Assembly (NCBI GenBank): GCA_964617565.1
Contig: CAZTYH010000030.1
Coordinates: forward strand, 1 to 34,222
Direction of reading: 5' to 3'
Source: JAKJGV01 sp964617565
Lineage (GTDB): Bacteria; Verrucomicrobiota; Kiritimatiellia; CAIQIC01; JAGNIJ01
Length of the DNA stretch: 34,222 nucleotides
This document shows, in pieces, positions 1 to 7,953 of the stretch (within the stretch, counting starts at the first letter, position 1; each line of letters begins with the position of its first letter). Below the pieces are notes generated by a model. The model searched no databases. It was not told the DNA's origin and saw nothing but the letters and a program-made list of their open reading frames with translations. The position numbers and the translations under genes were made by a program.

Positions 1-291
1 GCCGTTCGCGCAAGGCATCGGGGCAATGACGGGTATCTCACGCTCATGAAGCTCGGAAAGAAAATCCTGCTCGTCCTGCAACGCGTCGCGGCTCCAACGG
101 CCGGGTCTGTAAAACTTCACAACCACCCAGCTTCCGTCGTCCATTTCAACATCGTACACGCGGTTGATGTAGCTCGTGAGCGGCCGACACAGATTCGAGC
201 GGCGGCCCAGTGAATGCTCTACGAGATTCAGAACGATGTCCGGTGTGAGATGCGAGAAGTCCGGCAGCGCTGTTTGCACGGGTTCCGTCAT
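1..291 (-). CDS. srkA: SrkA/YihE/RdoA-family protein kinase, N-terminal 97 residues (cut by window edge)
   Basis: Translating the minus strand from the ATG at 291 gives an open frame to the window edge. It contains the segments VVKFYRPGRWS, DEQDFLSEL and EIPVIAPM, which I recognise from memory as the start of the SrkA (YihE/RdoA) stress-response Ser/Thr kinases, with an aminoglycoside-phosphotransferase-like fold. The lysine of VVKFYRPGRW would be the ATP-binding lysine of the N-lobe. The catalytic C-lobe lies outside the window. The start codon overlaps the alaS stop by 4 nt (ATGA), so translation is probably coupled to alaS. The family assignment is good; whether it is orthologous to E. coli SrkA cannot be judged from one third of the protein. 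Confidence 0.75.
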   Translation of the reverse strand, partial: MTEPVQTALPDFSHLTPDIVLNLVEHSLGRRSNLCRPLTSYINRVYDVEMDDGSWVVVKFYRPGRWSRDALQDEQDFLSELHEREIPVIAPMPCANG

Positions 292-2921
292 GCCAACATG
301 CCCGAAAGGATTTCAGGCACCTTGCGGATCGCGTCGCCTACCTTGGACGGATCTTTCCCGCCGGCCTGCGCCCGCTGGGGTTGTCCCCCACCCCCGCCGC
401 CCGCCAGCTTTGCGACCTGACCGATCAGCTTGCCCGCATGCACGCCCTTCTTCACACAGTCATCGCTGACCGAAGCAACAAACGAGGCCTTTCCGCCGGA
501 ATGTCCGCCCAGCACCACGACACCCGAACCAAGCTTGTCGCGAAGCGCATCGGTCATATTGCGGATCACTTCCAACTCGTGTTCCCCGACATCCGCCGCC
601 AGCAACTTCACTCCGCCTGCCTCCACAGCCTGCGCCAGCAAGGCATCCACCTGCCCCATGGCAGACTGCGTCGCCTGCTGCTTGAGCGCCTTCTCCAGCT
701 TGCGGCTTGATTCCATAAGATTTTCAACGCGCTCGAATACTTCTTCCGGCGCCGCGCTCAAACGGTGAGCCAGCCTGCTCAACAGCTCATGTTCGTGCCG
801 CATGCGCTCGTAGGCCGGCACACCGCAGACCGCTTCAATACGCCGGACACCCGCCGCCACCGAACTTTCGGAAACGATTTTGAACAAACCAATATCGCCC
901 GTTGCATGGACATGCGTGCCGCCGCACAGCTCGCGGCTGTGGCCTTTCACATCCACCACGCGCACCACATCGCCATATTTTTCGTCGAACATCGCGATGA
1001 TTCCCGAACCCTGAACATCCTTCAGAGGCATGGAATAGGTGCTGACGGGTAGATTGGTCATGACCAGTTCGTTCACCCGGCGTTCCACCAGCTCAAGTTT
1101 GTCCGCCCCCACGGCCTCAAAGTAACTGAAGTCAAACCGCAACCGCTCCGGCGCCACATACGAACCGGCTTGCTTGACGGACGACCCCACAATCTCGCGC
1201 AGCGCAAACTGGAGCAAGTGCGTGCCGGTATGATGGCGTGCCGTCCGCGCACGGCGTTCTGAATCCACAACAGCGGTCACCGAATCGCCCTTCGACAGCT
1301 TTCCGGTCACCACCTTGCCGATATGCAGCACAATGCCCTCGGCCGGCCGCTGGGTATCCCACACCTCAAATTCGCCCGCGGGACCGCGAAGGACACCCTT
1401 GTCGCCGATCTGACCGCCCGACTCCGCGTAGAAAGGCGTCTTGTCCAGCATCACTTCGCCCGCGTCGCCTTCGCCAAGCGAATCTTTCTCGCCGTCCTCG
1501 GACAGGAGAACAAGAACACCCGCCTTGTCTTCCAGCGTTTCATAGCCGGTGAACTCCGACTTGATGCCACGCGCAACCAGATCTGCCACAACATCCGATT
1601 CGCGCGCCCGCGCGGCGTCCTTGCGCGCGCCCCGGGCCCGTTCGCGCTGCTCTTCCATCAACTCCGCGAATCGTTTTTGATCCACCGTCAGATTCTTCTC
1701 CGCGGCCATCAGTACCGTCAGATCAATCGGGAACCCGTACGTGTCGTACAGCTTGAACGCCTCTTCGCCGGGGAAACACTTTTCGTTGCGCGCGGTGAGC
1801 GCTTCGACCGTTTCCTCGAACAGGCTGATTCCCCGATCCAGCGTCTGCGCAAAACTATCTTCCTCCGCGCGGATGGCGCGCACGATCTCGGAGCGATGCT
1901 TCCCGAGTTCCGGAAACACACCGCCCATGGTCTTCTCCAGCACGGGCACAAGCTCGTGGAGGAAGGGCCGTGTAAGTCCAAGCTTTCTTCCGTATCGGAC
2001 CGCTCGGCGCAACAGCCGGCGCAAAACATAGCCGCGCCCTTCGTTTGAAGGAAGCACCCCGTCGGCAATCGCGAAAGAGAGCGTCCGCACATGGTCCGCC
2101 GCGACCCGCATCGCGATGGCGGCCTCGCCCTCGTATTCCATGCCGCTCATTTTCTGCAGACATTCGAGCAGCGGAACGAAGACATCCGTGTCATAGTTCG
2201 ACGGCTTGCCCTGCAGCACGGACACCATCCGCTCGAAGCCCATGCCCGTGTCCACATGCTTGCTGGGAAGATCTTCCAGCGAGCCGTCGCTTCGCCGGTT
2301 GTATTGAATGAATACCAGGTTCCACAGCTCGATCACATCCGGCGTCCCGGCATTCACCTGGTCCGGCGTGCAGCCGGTGGCGGTTCGATCTATATGGATT
2401 TCGGAGCACGGCCCGCAGGGTCCCGTCTCGCCCATTTCCCAGAAGTTATCCTTCTCGCCGAACCGGAGCACGTGCGAGGGGTTGATGTCCGTGACTTCTT
2501 TCCAAAGGCGCTCGGATTCATCGTCGTCCTTGTACACCGTGGCCCAGAGCTTCTCCTTGGGCAGCTTCCATACTTCGGTCAGCAATTCCCACGCCCACGT
2601 GATTGCTTCGCGCTTGTAGTAGTCGCCAAACGACCAATTGCCCAGCATCTCGAAGAACGTGTGGTGATACGTATCGTGCCCGACTTCCTCAAGGTCGTTA
2701 TGCTTGCCGCTGACCCGGATACACTTCTGCGTGTCAGCGACACGGCGATAGGCGCTCTCCCGGCTTCCGAGGAAAATCTCCTTGAACTGGTTCATCCCGG
2801 CATTGGCGAAAAGCAACGTCGGATCGGACGGGATCACCACCGGTGAACTCGGAACGATCTCGTGCTCCTTGGCCCGGAAAAAATCCAGGAAAGACTGCCT
2901 GACTTGCGAAGCGGTCATCAT
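288..2921 (-). CDS. alaS: Alanine--tRNA ligase
   Basis: This is a full-length (877 aa) cytoplasmic class II aminoacyl-tRNA synthetase that charges tRNA-Ala and edits mischarged Ser/Gly. The catalytic domain fills the first ~400 residues and includes the motif 2 region HHTFFEMLGNWSFGDYY (86-102) and GYVLRRLLRRAVRYGRK (297-313). The editing-domain metal ligands are HHTGTH (563-568) and CGGTH (666-670). A glycine-rich hinge GGGGGGQP and the usual C-terminal oligomerisation/C-Ala segment (FVASVSDD, GKLIGQVAKLAGGGGGG) close the protein. Two in-frame ATGs open the gene (2921 and 2918). It starts 15 nt after the recA stop and ends in an ATGA overlap with the kinase gene, so it sits in the cinA-thpR-recA-alaS operon. 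Confidence 0.98.
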   Translation of the reverse strand: MMTASQVRQSFLDFFRAKEHEIVPSSPVVIPSDPTLLFANAGMNQFKEIFLGSRESAYRRVADTQKCIRVSGKHNDLEEVGHDTYHHTFFEMLGNWSFGDYYKREAITWAWELLTEVWKLPKEKLWATVYKDDDESERLWKEVTDINPSHVLRFGEKDNFWEMGETGPCGPCSEIHIDRTATGCTPDQVNAGTPDVIELWNLVFIQYNRRSDGSLEDLPSKHVDTGMGFERMVSVLQGKPSNYDTDVFVPLLECLQKMSGMEYEGEAAIAMRVAADHVRTLSFAIADGVLPSNEGRGYVLRRLLRRAVRYGRKLGLTRPFLHELVPVLEKTMGGVFPELGKHRSEIVRAIRAEEDSFAQTLDRGISLFEETVEALTARNEKCFPGEEAFKLYDTYGFPIDLTVLMAAEKNLTVDQKRFAELMEEQRERARGARKDAARARESDVVADLVARGIKSEFTGYETLEDKAGVLVLLSEDGEKDSLGEGDAGEVMLDKTPFYAESGGQIGDKGVLRGPAGEFEVWDTQRPAEGIVLHIGKVVTGKLSKGDSVTAVVDSERRARTARHHTGTHLLQFALREIVGSSVKQAGSYVAPERLRFDFSYFEAVGADKLELVERRVNELVMTNLPVSTYSMPLKDVQGSGIIAMFDEKYGDVVRVVDVKGHSRELCGGTHVHATGDIGLFKIVSESSVAAGVRRIEAVCGVPAYERMRHEHELLSRLAHRLSAAPEEVFERVENLMESSRKLEKALKQQATQSAMGQVDALLAQAVEAGGVKLLAADVGEHELEVIRNMTDALRDKLGSGVVVLGGHSGGKASFVASVSDDCVKKGVHAGKLIGQVAKLAGGGGGGQPQRAQAGGKDPSKVGDAIRKVPEILSGMLA

Positions 2922-2936
2922 GAGAACAAAGCCTGC

Positions 2937-4013
2937 CTATTCTTCTTCGGTCTTGTCGGTCTTAGGAGTGGTATGCGCGCCGGAGAAACCGTGCTTTTCG
3001 CGGGCCTTTGCCTTGACGGCGTTGACCAATTTCTCCTGCATCTCGGGATCGCTCTTGAGATTTTCCCGCGCCGCATCCCGCCCTTGTCCAAGCTGCTGAC
3101 CTTCGAATGAAAGCCATGTGCCGCGCTTGTCAATGAGGCCGAAGTCAACGGCCGCGTCAATAATGGACCCCACCCACGAAATGCCTTCCGCATAAAGGAT
3201 ATCGAATTCGCCCTCGGTGAACGGTGGCGCCACCTTGTTCTTGACCACCTTCGCCTTGGTCCGGTTGCCAATTACACGGCCGGCTGAATCCTTGATGGCC
3301 GCGATGCGGCGGATGTCCAGTCGCACGGACGCATAGAACTTCAGCGCGCGGCCGCCCGGCGTCGTTTCCGGGTTGCCGAACATGACACCGATTTTTTCCC
3401 GGATCTGGTTTGTGAACACGCAGCAGGTGCGCGACTTATTCAACAGCGCCGTCAACTTACGCATCGCCTGCGACATCAAGCGGGCCTGCAGGCCGACATG
3501 CGAATCACCCATCGCGCCTTCCAGCTCCGCCCGGGGTGCAAGCGCCGCAACCGAGTCCACCACCACCACATCCACCGCGTTGCTGCGCACCAACGTCTCC
3601 GCGATGCTCAGCGCTTCCTCGCCGGAGTCCGGCTGCGAGACGAGCAAGTCGTCCAGGTTCACGCCAATCTTCTTGGCATAAGCCGGATCGAGTGCATGTT
3701 CCGCGTCAATGAACGCCGCCATGCCCCCGGCCTTCTGAACGTTCGCGATGATGTGCAGTACCAGCGTCGTTTTGCCGGAAGACTCCGGACCGAAAACCTC
3801 GATCACGCGACCACGCGGTACGCCACCGATCCCCAGCGCGAGATCCAGTGTCAAAGCGCCCGTCGGGATGCAGGGAATACCGACCTTCGTCTCTTCATCG
3901 CCAAGGCGCATGATTGCGCCGTCGCCGTATTCTTTCTGAATCTGAGCGATAACCGTGCTCAGCGCCGACGTATCTTTCTTTCCCGCTCCTGCCGATTGTG
4001 CTTTAGCCGCCAT
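2937..4013 (-). CDS. recA: Recombinase RecA
   Basis: RecA is the ATP-dependent strand-exchange protein and SOS coprotease. The 358-aa product has Walker A GPESSGKT (75-82), the Walker B strand VVVVDSVAAL, and the L2 DNA-binding region containing FGNPETTPGGRALKF. I chose the ATG at 4013 (MAAKAQ) because AGGAG lies 9 nt upstream. The longer frame opening with TTG at 4022 would put that ribosome site directly against the start. The acidic C-terminus ends KTDKTEEE, as in many RecAs. The first 11 nt overlap the end of thpR. No recX lies between recA and alaS. I saw no convincing LexA box upstream, where recA seems to depend on a promoter before cinA/thpR or within thpR. Confidence 0.98.
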   Translation of the reverse strand: MAAKAQSAGAGKKDTSALSTVIAQIQKEYGDGAIMRLGDEETKVGIPCIPTGALTLDLALGIGGVPRGRVIEVFGPESSGKTTLVLHIIANVQKAGGMAAFIDAEHALDPAYAKKIGVNLDDLLVSQPDSGEEALSIAETLVRSNAVDVVVVDSVAALAPRAELEGAMGDSHVGLQARLMSQAMRKLTALLNKSRTCCVFTNQIREKIGVMFGNPETTPGGRALKFYASVRLDIRRIAAIKDSAGRVIGNRTKAKVVKNKVAPPFTEGEFDILYAEGISWVGSIIDAAVDFGLIDKRGTWLSFEGQQLGQGRDAARENLKSDPEMQEKLVNAVKAKAREKHGFSGAHTTPKTDKTEEE

Positions 4014-4593
4014 GACTCCCAACTCCTTTCAAAATGCTTTCATGAAGTATTGAATATTGGACCCCCTGATGAGCCACACGGCTCTGCATCAGCAAAATGC
4101 GATCCACTTTAATCAAACCGAAGCTCGTATTCTTAGCCGAGCGCATGAGTGATGTCAAACCATCCACCCCTCTGCGCGAGCGCACGCGGCCCAGCGTCAA
4201 ATGCGCATGAAACGGCCGGTCTTCCAAGGCAAATCCGAGGCTGCGTATTCCTTCGGCCAGGCTTGCTTGAAGCATGTTCAACAGGCCCTCCGGCGGCTCC
4301 AATCCGACCCAGACAACCCGCGGTGAACGCTCGGACCCGAAAAAGCCCACTTTTTCCGCATGGACCTCAAAGGCCGGGAACTCCTGCGCCACACATTCGA
4401 GCAGTTTCGCAAGACCAGGCATTTGCGACTCGAAAATATCGCCCAGGAAAGCCAGCGTGAGGTGGATGTTTTCCGGCCTGACCCAGCTCACATGTGCGTT
4501 CGCCTCGCGAAGCTGCTTCTGCGCGCGCTCAAGCCCCTCGCGCACCGCTTCACCGATCGGAACCGCCACAAAAGCACGAATAACGTCGGACAT
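4003..4593 (-). CDS. thpR: RNA 2',3'-cyclic phosphodiesterase (LigT/ThpR family)
   Basis: This is a 2H-phosphoesterase of the 2'-5' RNA ligase family, which hydrolyses 2',3'-cyclic phosphate RNA ends. Both signature HxTx motifs are visible: HLTLAFLG near residue 45 and HAHLTLGRVRS near residue 130. The conserved N-terminus (IRAFVAVPIG) and WVRPENIHLTL are typical. The ATG at 4593 (MSDVIRAF) matches the family start; an in-frame ATG at 4605 would add only MRRG. A GGAGG lies 3 nt before the 4593 start, which is close. Its 3' end overlaps recA. The cinA-thpR-recA order is a widespread arrangement, which supports the call. Confidence 0.93.
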   Translation of the reverse strand: MSDVIRAFVAVPIGEAVREGLERAQKQLREANAHVSWVRPENIHLTLAFLGDIFESQMPGLAKLLECVAQEFPAFEVHAEKVGFFGSERSPRVVWVGLEPPEGLLNMLQASLAEGIRSLGFALEDRPFHAHLTLGRVRSRRGVDGLTSLMRSAKNTSFGLIKVDRILLMQSRVAHQGVQYSILHESILKGVGSHGG

Positions 4594-4657
4594 GCCCCTC
4601 CGCAATCAAATCCTATCGATCCAGTAACAAGGTCGCCGATGAACGGCGCATTGTTCA

Positions 4658-4814
4658 AATCCGAATGTCTAAATCCGAAATACGAAACAAGTTCGAAATT
4701 CAAAATCGAAAATCATAAAACACCGGGTTTCAGCAAGTTTTCTTCATTTTCATCTTTCGAATTTCTTTCCGCCTTCGGACGGACAAGTCGGATTTCGATA
4801 TTCGTTTTTCGAAT
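4658..4814. repeat. Heptad-period inverted-repeat element (copy A) in the cinA-thpR spacer
   Basis: The 265-nt space between cinA and thpR holds no gene. It carries an AT-rich element with a 7-bp period. The left arm (4658-4713) reads aatccga, atgtcta, aatccga, aatacga, aacaagt, tcgaaat, tcaaaat, cgaaaat. The right arm (4787-4814) reads gtcggat, ttcgata, ttcgttt, ttcgaat and is roughly the inverted complement of the left. The left arm aligns heptad by heptad with the element at 28183-28307, so this is a dispersed family. Confidence 0.8.
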
Positions 4815-4858
4815 TTTGGGCTGAAAGGACCGGGTGGCACAACATCTTCCGACGATCT

Positions 4859-6106
4859 CTATCTTCCATCCCTGCCGATCAGCCGGCGGCGCACCATATC
4901 CAGGGCAAACTGGACGCTCCATTCGCGCACGCGTTCGCGATCGCGGGCAAAACGATTTTCTTTCACCCACTCGCCTTCCGAATCCGCCACGGCGATATAC
5001 ACCAACCCCACCGGCTTTTCCGGCGTGCCGCCGGTTGGACCGGCGATGCCCGTGACAGCGACCCCGATATCCGCGCCGAGCAATTTCCGGATGCCCTTTG
5101 CCATCTCGCGTGCGACGGCCTCACTGACCGCCCCCTCCCGCTCGATCAATCCCGCATCCACACCGAGACTACGCGTCTTCACCTCGTTCGAGTAAGCCAC
5201 CACACCGCCGAGATAATACGTTGAACTTCCACTGACCGACGTGATCCGTCCGCCAAGCAAGCCGCCGGTGCACGATTCCGCGGTCACAAGCGTTTTGCCA
5301 CGCTCCTTCAGCAACCGCCCCACCACTTCCTCCATCGTCACGCGCTCTTCGGCAAACACGTTTGAGCCCAGCGCCGTTCGGATCTTCTGCACCTCGCGCT
5401 CAAATTCGTCCGCATGGATCCCGGAAGCTCTAAGCCGTATCTCGATTCTGCCGGGCTTGGCGCTGTACGCGACATCCATTCCGGCGCAGGAAATCCCTGC
5501 TTCCTCAAAAAGCGCAACGATCGCCGACTCACCAAGCCCGCAGACCAGGAACATCTTCTCCCGGGTCGTTGCCAAAACCGGAAAGCGCTTCTGCAGCCAC
5601 GGAAGGATATGCCCGGTAAGCACACAAAGAAATTCGTCCGGGGGCCCGGGCAGGATGAAAATCACTTTCTGATTTTCCAACTCAATGCGCTCGCCCGGCG
5701 CTGCGCCCAGGGAGTTCTGCAAAGCGATTCCGCCTTCCAAAATGCGCGCCTGCAATTCCGCCTGGGGAGTAACGGCTCTCTCCATCTGCTTCATTCTCTC
5801 GCGCAGCGATTCAAGCGCAACCGGATCGGTGATCACGCGCCGCCCCAGCAGCCTGGCCAGCGCATCGCGGGTGATGTCGTCGCACGTCGGCCCGAGCCCA
5901 CCGCTCACCATGACCACATCCGCGCGATTCAACGCGGAAGACACGGCCTCCTCAATCCATTCGAGTTGGTCCGGCACGGTCGTGTCGCGTTCGAGTTCCA
6001 GACCGAGGCGCTGCAGATGTTCACCAAGAACAGCCGCATGACGATTGACCGTCCGGCCGCTGAGAAGCTCGCTGCCCGTCGAAACCAGCTCGATGCGCGG
6101 TTTCAT
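4859..6106 (-). CDS. cinA: CinA family protein (competence/damage-inducible; NMN amidohydrolase domain)
   Basis: This is a 415-aa two-domain CinA. The N-terminal half is a MoCF_biosynth/COG1058 domain (IELVSTGSELLSGRTVN, MVSGGLGPTCDDITRDAL, FILPGPPDEF), associated with ADP-ribose pyrophosphatase activity. The C-terminal half is a PncC-type nicotinamide-mononucleotide deamidase domain (TAESCTGGLLGGRIT, GVVAYSNEVK, GAVSEAVAREMA, VAVTGIAGPTGGTPEKPVG). It probably recycles pyridine nucleotides. The start at 6106 (MKPRIELVSTG) matches the family and overlaps the galE stop by 4 nt (ATGA). The frame is open further upstream, but that is galE shadow. It lies upstream of thpR-recA, the context that named the family. 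Confidence 0.95.
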   Translation of the reverse strand: MKPRIELVSTGSELLSGRTVNRHAAVLGEHLQRLGLELERDTTVPDQLEWIEEAVSSALNRADVVMVSGGLGPTCDDITRDALARLLGRRVITDPVALESLRERMKQMERAVTPQAELQARILEGGIALQNSLGAAPGERIELENQKVIFILPGPPDEFLCVLTGHILPWLQKRFPVLATTREKMFLVCGLGESAIVALFEEAGISCAGMDVAYSAKPGRIEIRLRASGIHADEFEREVQKIRTALGSNVFAEERVTMEEVVGRLLKERGKTLVTAESCTGGLLGGRITSVSGSSTYYLGGVVAYSNEVKTRSLGVDAGLIEREGAVSEAVAREMAKGIRKLLGADIGVAVTGIAGPTGGTPEKPVGLVYIAVADSEGEWVKENRFARDRERVREWSVQFALDMVRRRLIGRDGR

Positions 6107-7074
6107 TTGCGATAGCCATTCGGATGGGTCCGATGCCAATCCCAGGCGTGCTGGACGATGGTCCGCATTTCCGGGTATTTCGGCTTCCAGCCAAGCACCG
6201 TCTTTGCCTTGTCTGCCGCGGCGATAAGACGAGCGGGATCGCCCGGACGGCGCGGCGCGAGTTCGGCTGGAATCGCGTGCCCGGTCACTTCCCGCGCGAC
6301 TTCGACCACCTGCTTCACCGAGTAGCCGTCGCCATTCCCCAAATTGAAGGCGCCGGTCTGGCTCCCGGTAAGCGCAATGATGTGCGCCTGGGCCAGGTCC
6401 ACAATATGGATGTAATCGCGGATACATGTGCCGTCCGGCGTCTCATAGTCATCGCCGAAGATCCCAACACTCTTTTTCTTTCCAAGTGCGACGGCCAGTA
6501 CGTTGGGAATCAGGTGGCTTTCCGGATCGTGATCCTCGCCGAGCTTCTCCGTCGCGCCCGCTGCGTTGAAATAGCGGAGGAACACCGGCTGAAGCCCTCG
6601 CCGCTCCTGCTCCCAGCTCAGCACCTTCTCGAGCATGAGCTTCGATTCGCCGTACGGATTTGTCGGCCGCTGAGGCAAATCTTCCGTCATCGGCATGCGC
6701 TCGGGCTGGCCATACGTAGCGCACGTGGAGGAAAAAATGATCCGCTTCACACCGCGCTCGATCATGGATTCCACGAGGTTGATTCCGCCGAGGACGTTGT
6801 TGCGGAAATAAAGCATCGGGTCCTGCATGGATTCGCCGACCAGCGCGAACGCCGCGAAGTGCATCACCGCGTCGGGCAGAACGCTACCCATCGCCTTGCG
6901 AATGTCTTCGCGATTGCGCAAGTCGCCTTCAATGAACTCCGCGCGCGCATCCACTGCCTCACGATGACCGCGCCCGAGGTTGTCAAAAATAACGACCTCA
7001 TGGCCTTCATCCAGAAGGATTTCGGACGTAATGCTGCCGATGTAACCCGCACCGCCTGTAACAAGAACTTTCAT
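6103..7074 (-). CDS. galE: UDP-glucose 4-epimerase
   Basis: This is a 323-aa extended short-chain dehydrogenase. It has the NAD-binding Rossmann motif VTGGAGYIGS at the N-terminus, the catalytic Ser/Thr plus YxxxK (SSTCATYG then NPYGESKLMLEKV), and GalE-family features such as GRGHREAV, RYFNAAGA, DGTCIRDYIHI and FNLGNGDGYSVKQV. It interconverts UDP-glucose and UDP-galactose (or the N-acetyl forms) for polysaccharide and lipopolysaccharide synthesis. The start is the ATG at 7074 (MKVLVTGG). No Shine-Dalgarno site precedes it, and a TATAAC box (7085-7090, minus) lies just 10 nt upstream, so a nearly leaderless message is possible. The ATGA overlap with cinA suggests co-transcription. Confidence 0.96.
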   Translation of the reverse strand: MKVLVTGGAGYIGSITSEILLDEGHEVVIFDNLGRGHREAVDARAEFIEGDLRNREDIRKAMGSVLPDAVMHFAAFALVGESMQDPMLYFRNNVLGGINLVESMIERGVKRIIFSSTCATYGQPERMPMTEDLPQRPTNPYGESKLMLEKVLSWEQERRGLQPVFLRYFNAAGATEKLGEDHDPESHLIPNVLAVALGKKKSVGIFGDDYETPDGTCIRDYIHIVDLAQAHIIALTGSQTGAFNLGNGDGYSVKQVVEVAREVTGHAIPAELAPRRPGDPARLIAAADKAKTVLGWKPKYPEMRTIVQHAWDWHRTHPNGYRK

Positions 7075-7120
7075 GACGCGCCATGTTATAGGGGCGGGGT
7101 GCGCGATTCCAGAAGAAAGG

Positions 7121-7168
7121 AACGCGGGCTTCACCCCGCTTTGCTCCCATGGGGATCGAGCCCGCGTT
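7121..7168 (-). terminator. Stem-loop after the PEP-CTERM gene
   Basis: Perfect 10-bp arms (AACGCGGGCT at 7121-7130 and AGCCCGCGTT at 7159-7168) enclose a second CCCC/GGGG pairing. On the minus strand the 3' arm is followed by CCTTTCTTCTGG. The tail is only moderately T-rich, but the stem is strong and lies between the PEP-CTERM gene and galE, as a terminator should. Confidence 0.65.
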
Positions 7169-7192
7169 TCCTCGCTCTTCAAGGACTGCTTG

Positions 7193-7786
7193 TCACGCTC
7201 GCAACCGGAGCATCCGCCGCGCCAAGGAAGCCACCGCGAAGCCCAGGGCCGTCAGTCCGACTGTTCCCGGCTCAGGAATCATGCTCAACTGCAGATTGTC
7301 CATTGTCAGGGTTTGCCCGCCATCGCCGGTGTTCACCGTGATTTTAGGACGCACATAAACAGAGCCCGCATTCCATTCAACATCCGCAAGCTCGTAGCTG
7401 GTGGAACCCACGAACGTGCCCTGCGGATGAACGGTCACAGAACTCAGATAGTTATAATCCGCATCAAACTCGTCGAATCCAACCTGGTAACTCATGGACC
7501 ACGTGATGCTTTCGACGTCGAGATTCAGATTATACGCGCTCCAGGTCGTGGCATTGAACGCCATGAAAGCGGAGGGTGAAAACGCGGCGCCGGAATCGTT
7601 GCGATCAACGTACATCAATCCGAATGTCCCATCGGAACTGATGCTCCCCGCCGTATCGCCATGCTGCTCCCAGACAATCATCCAATCGTCCACATTCGAG
7701 AAGTCTTCCTCCCACACGATAACGTCCGCGACGACCATTCCGCATACCCAAACCACCAACCCCAGCACGATCAGCATTCGCTTCAT
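7193..7786 (-). CDS. PEP-CTERM sorting-domain protein (secreted, beta-rich)
   Basis: This is a 197-aa exported protein. A signal peptide (MKRMLIVLGLVVWVCGMVVA) is followed by about 150 residues of Asp/Ser/Thr/Trp-rich sequence without a recognisable enzyme motif. It ends with a classic PEP-CTERM tail: PEP at IPEPGTVGL, a hydrophobic stretch ALGFAVASLA, and a basic RRMLRLR end. Such tails are processed by exosortases and usually mark cell-envelope or exopolysaccharide-associated proteins. The body resembles a jelly-roll-like extracellular domain, which is a guess from composition. AAGGAGA lies 8 nt before the ATG, and a good promoter lies upstream. No exosortase gene is in the window. Confidence 0.88.
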   Translation of the reverse strand: MKRMLIVLGLVVWVCGMVVADVIVWEEDFSNVDDWMIVWEQHGDTAGSISSDGTFGLMYVDRNDSGAAFSPSAFMAFNATTWSAYNLNLDVESITWSMSYQVGFDEFDADYNYLSSVTVHPQGTFVGSTSYELADVEWNAGSVYVRPKITVNTGDGGQTLTMDNLQLSMIPEPGTVGLTALGFAVASLARRMLRLRA

Positions 7787-7832
7787 TACACTGTCTCCTT
7801 CTGTTTTTACCCTTCAGCCTGTTTGCTCATTC

Positions 7833-7849
7833 ACCGTAAGAGTTACGGT
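7833..7849. promoter_or_regulatory. Inverted repeat in the 5' leader of the PEP-CTERM gene
   Basis: ACCGTAA-gag-TTACGGT is a perfect 7-bp inverted repeat with a 3-nt centre. It lies in the transcribed leader about 47 nt upstream of the start codon and downstream of the predicted promoter. It could be a protein-binding operator or a small RNA hairpin; nothing decides between them. Confidence 0.4.
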
Positions 7850-7878
7850 CCTTTCCTTGCTCCGCTGTGCCGTGTCGC

Positions 7879-7907
7879 ATTATGATAAGGTTTAACAATT
7901 ATGTCAA
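7879..7907 (-). promoter_or_regulatory. Sigma-70-type promoter for the PEP-CTERM gene
   Basis: On the minus strand TTGACA (7902-7907) and CATAAT (7879-7884) are separated by exactly 17 nt. The -35 box is perfect and the -10 box differs from consensus at one position. The predicted start near 7872 gives a leader of about 86 nt. This is the best promoter match I found in the window. Confidence 0.7.
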
Positions 7908-7953
7908 GCGTACTTTTTCTTTTTTTGTCGGCCTATCGAACAAGTGACCGGCT

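Noticed and set aside
7908..7953. T-rich stretch after the LacI-type gene as an intrinsic terminator
   Set aside because: The T-run is on the plus strand, so the minus-strand transcript would carry A residues, and the flanking GC stretches do not pair well.
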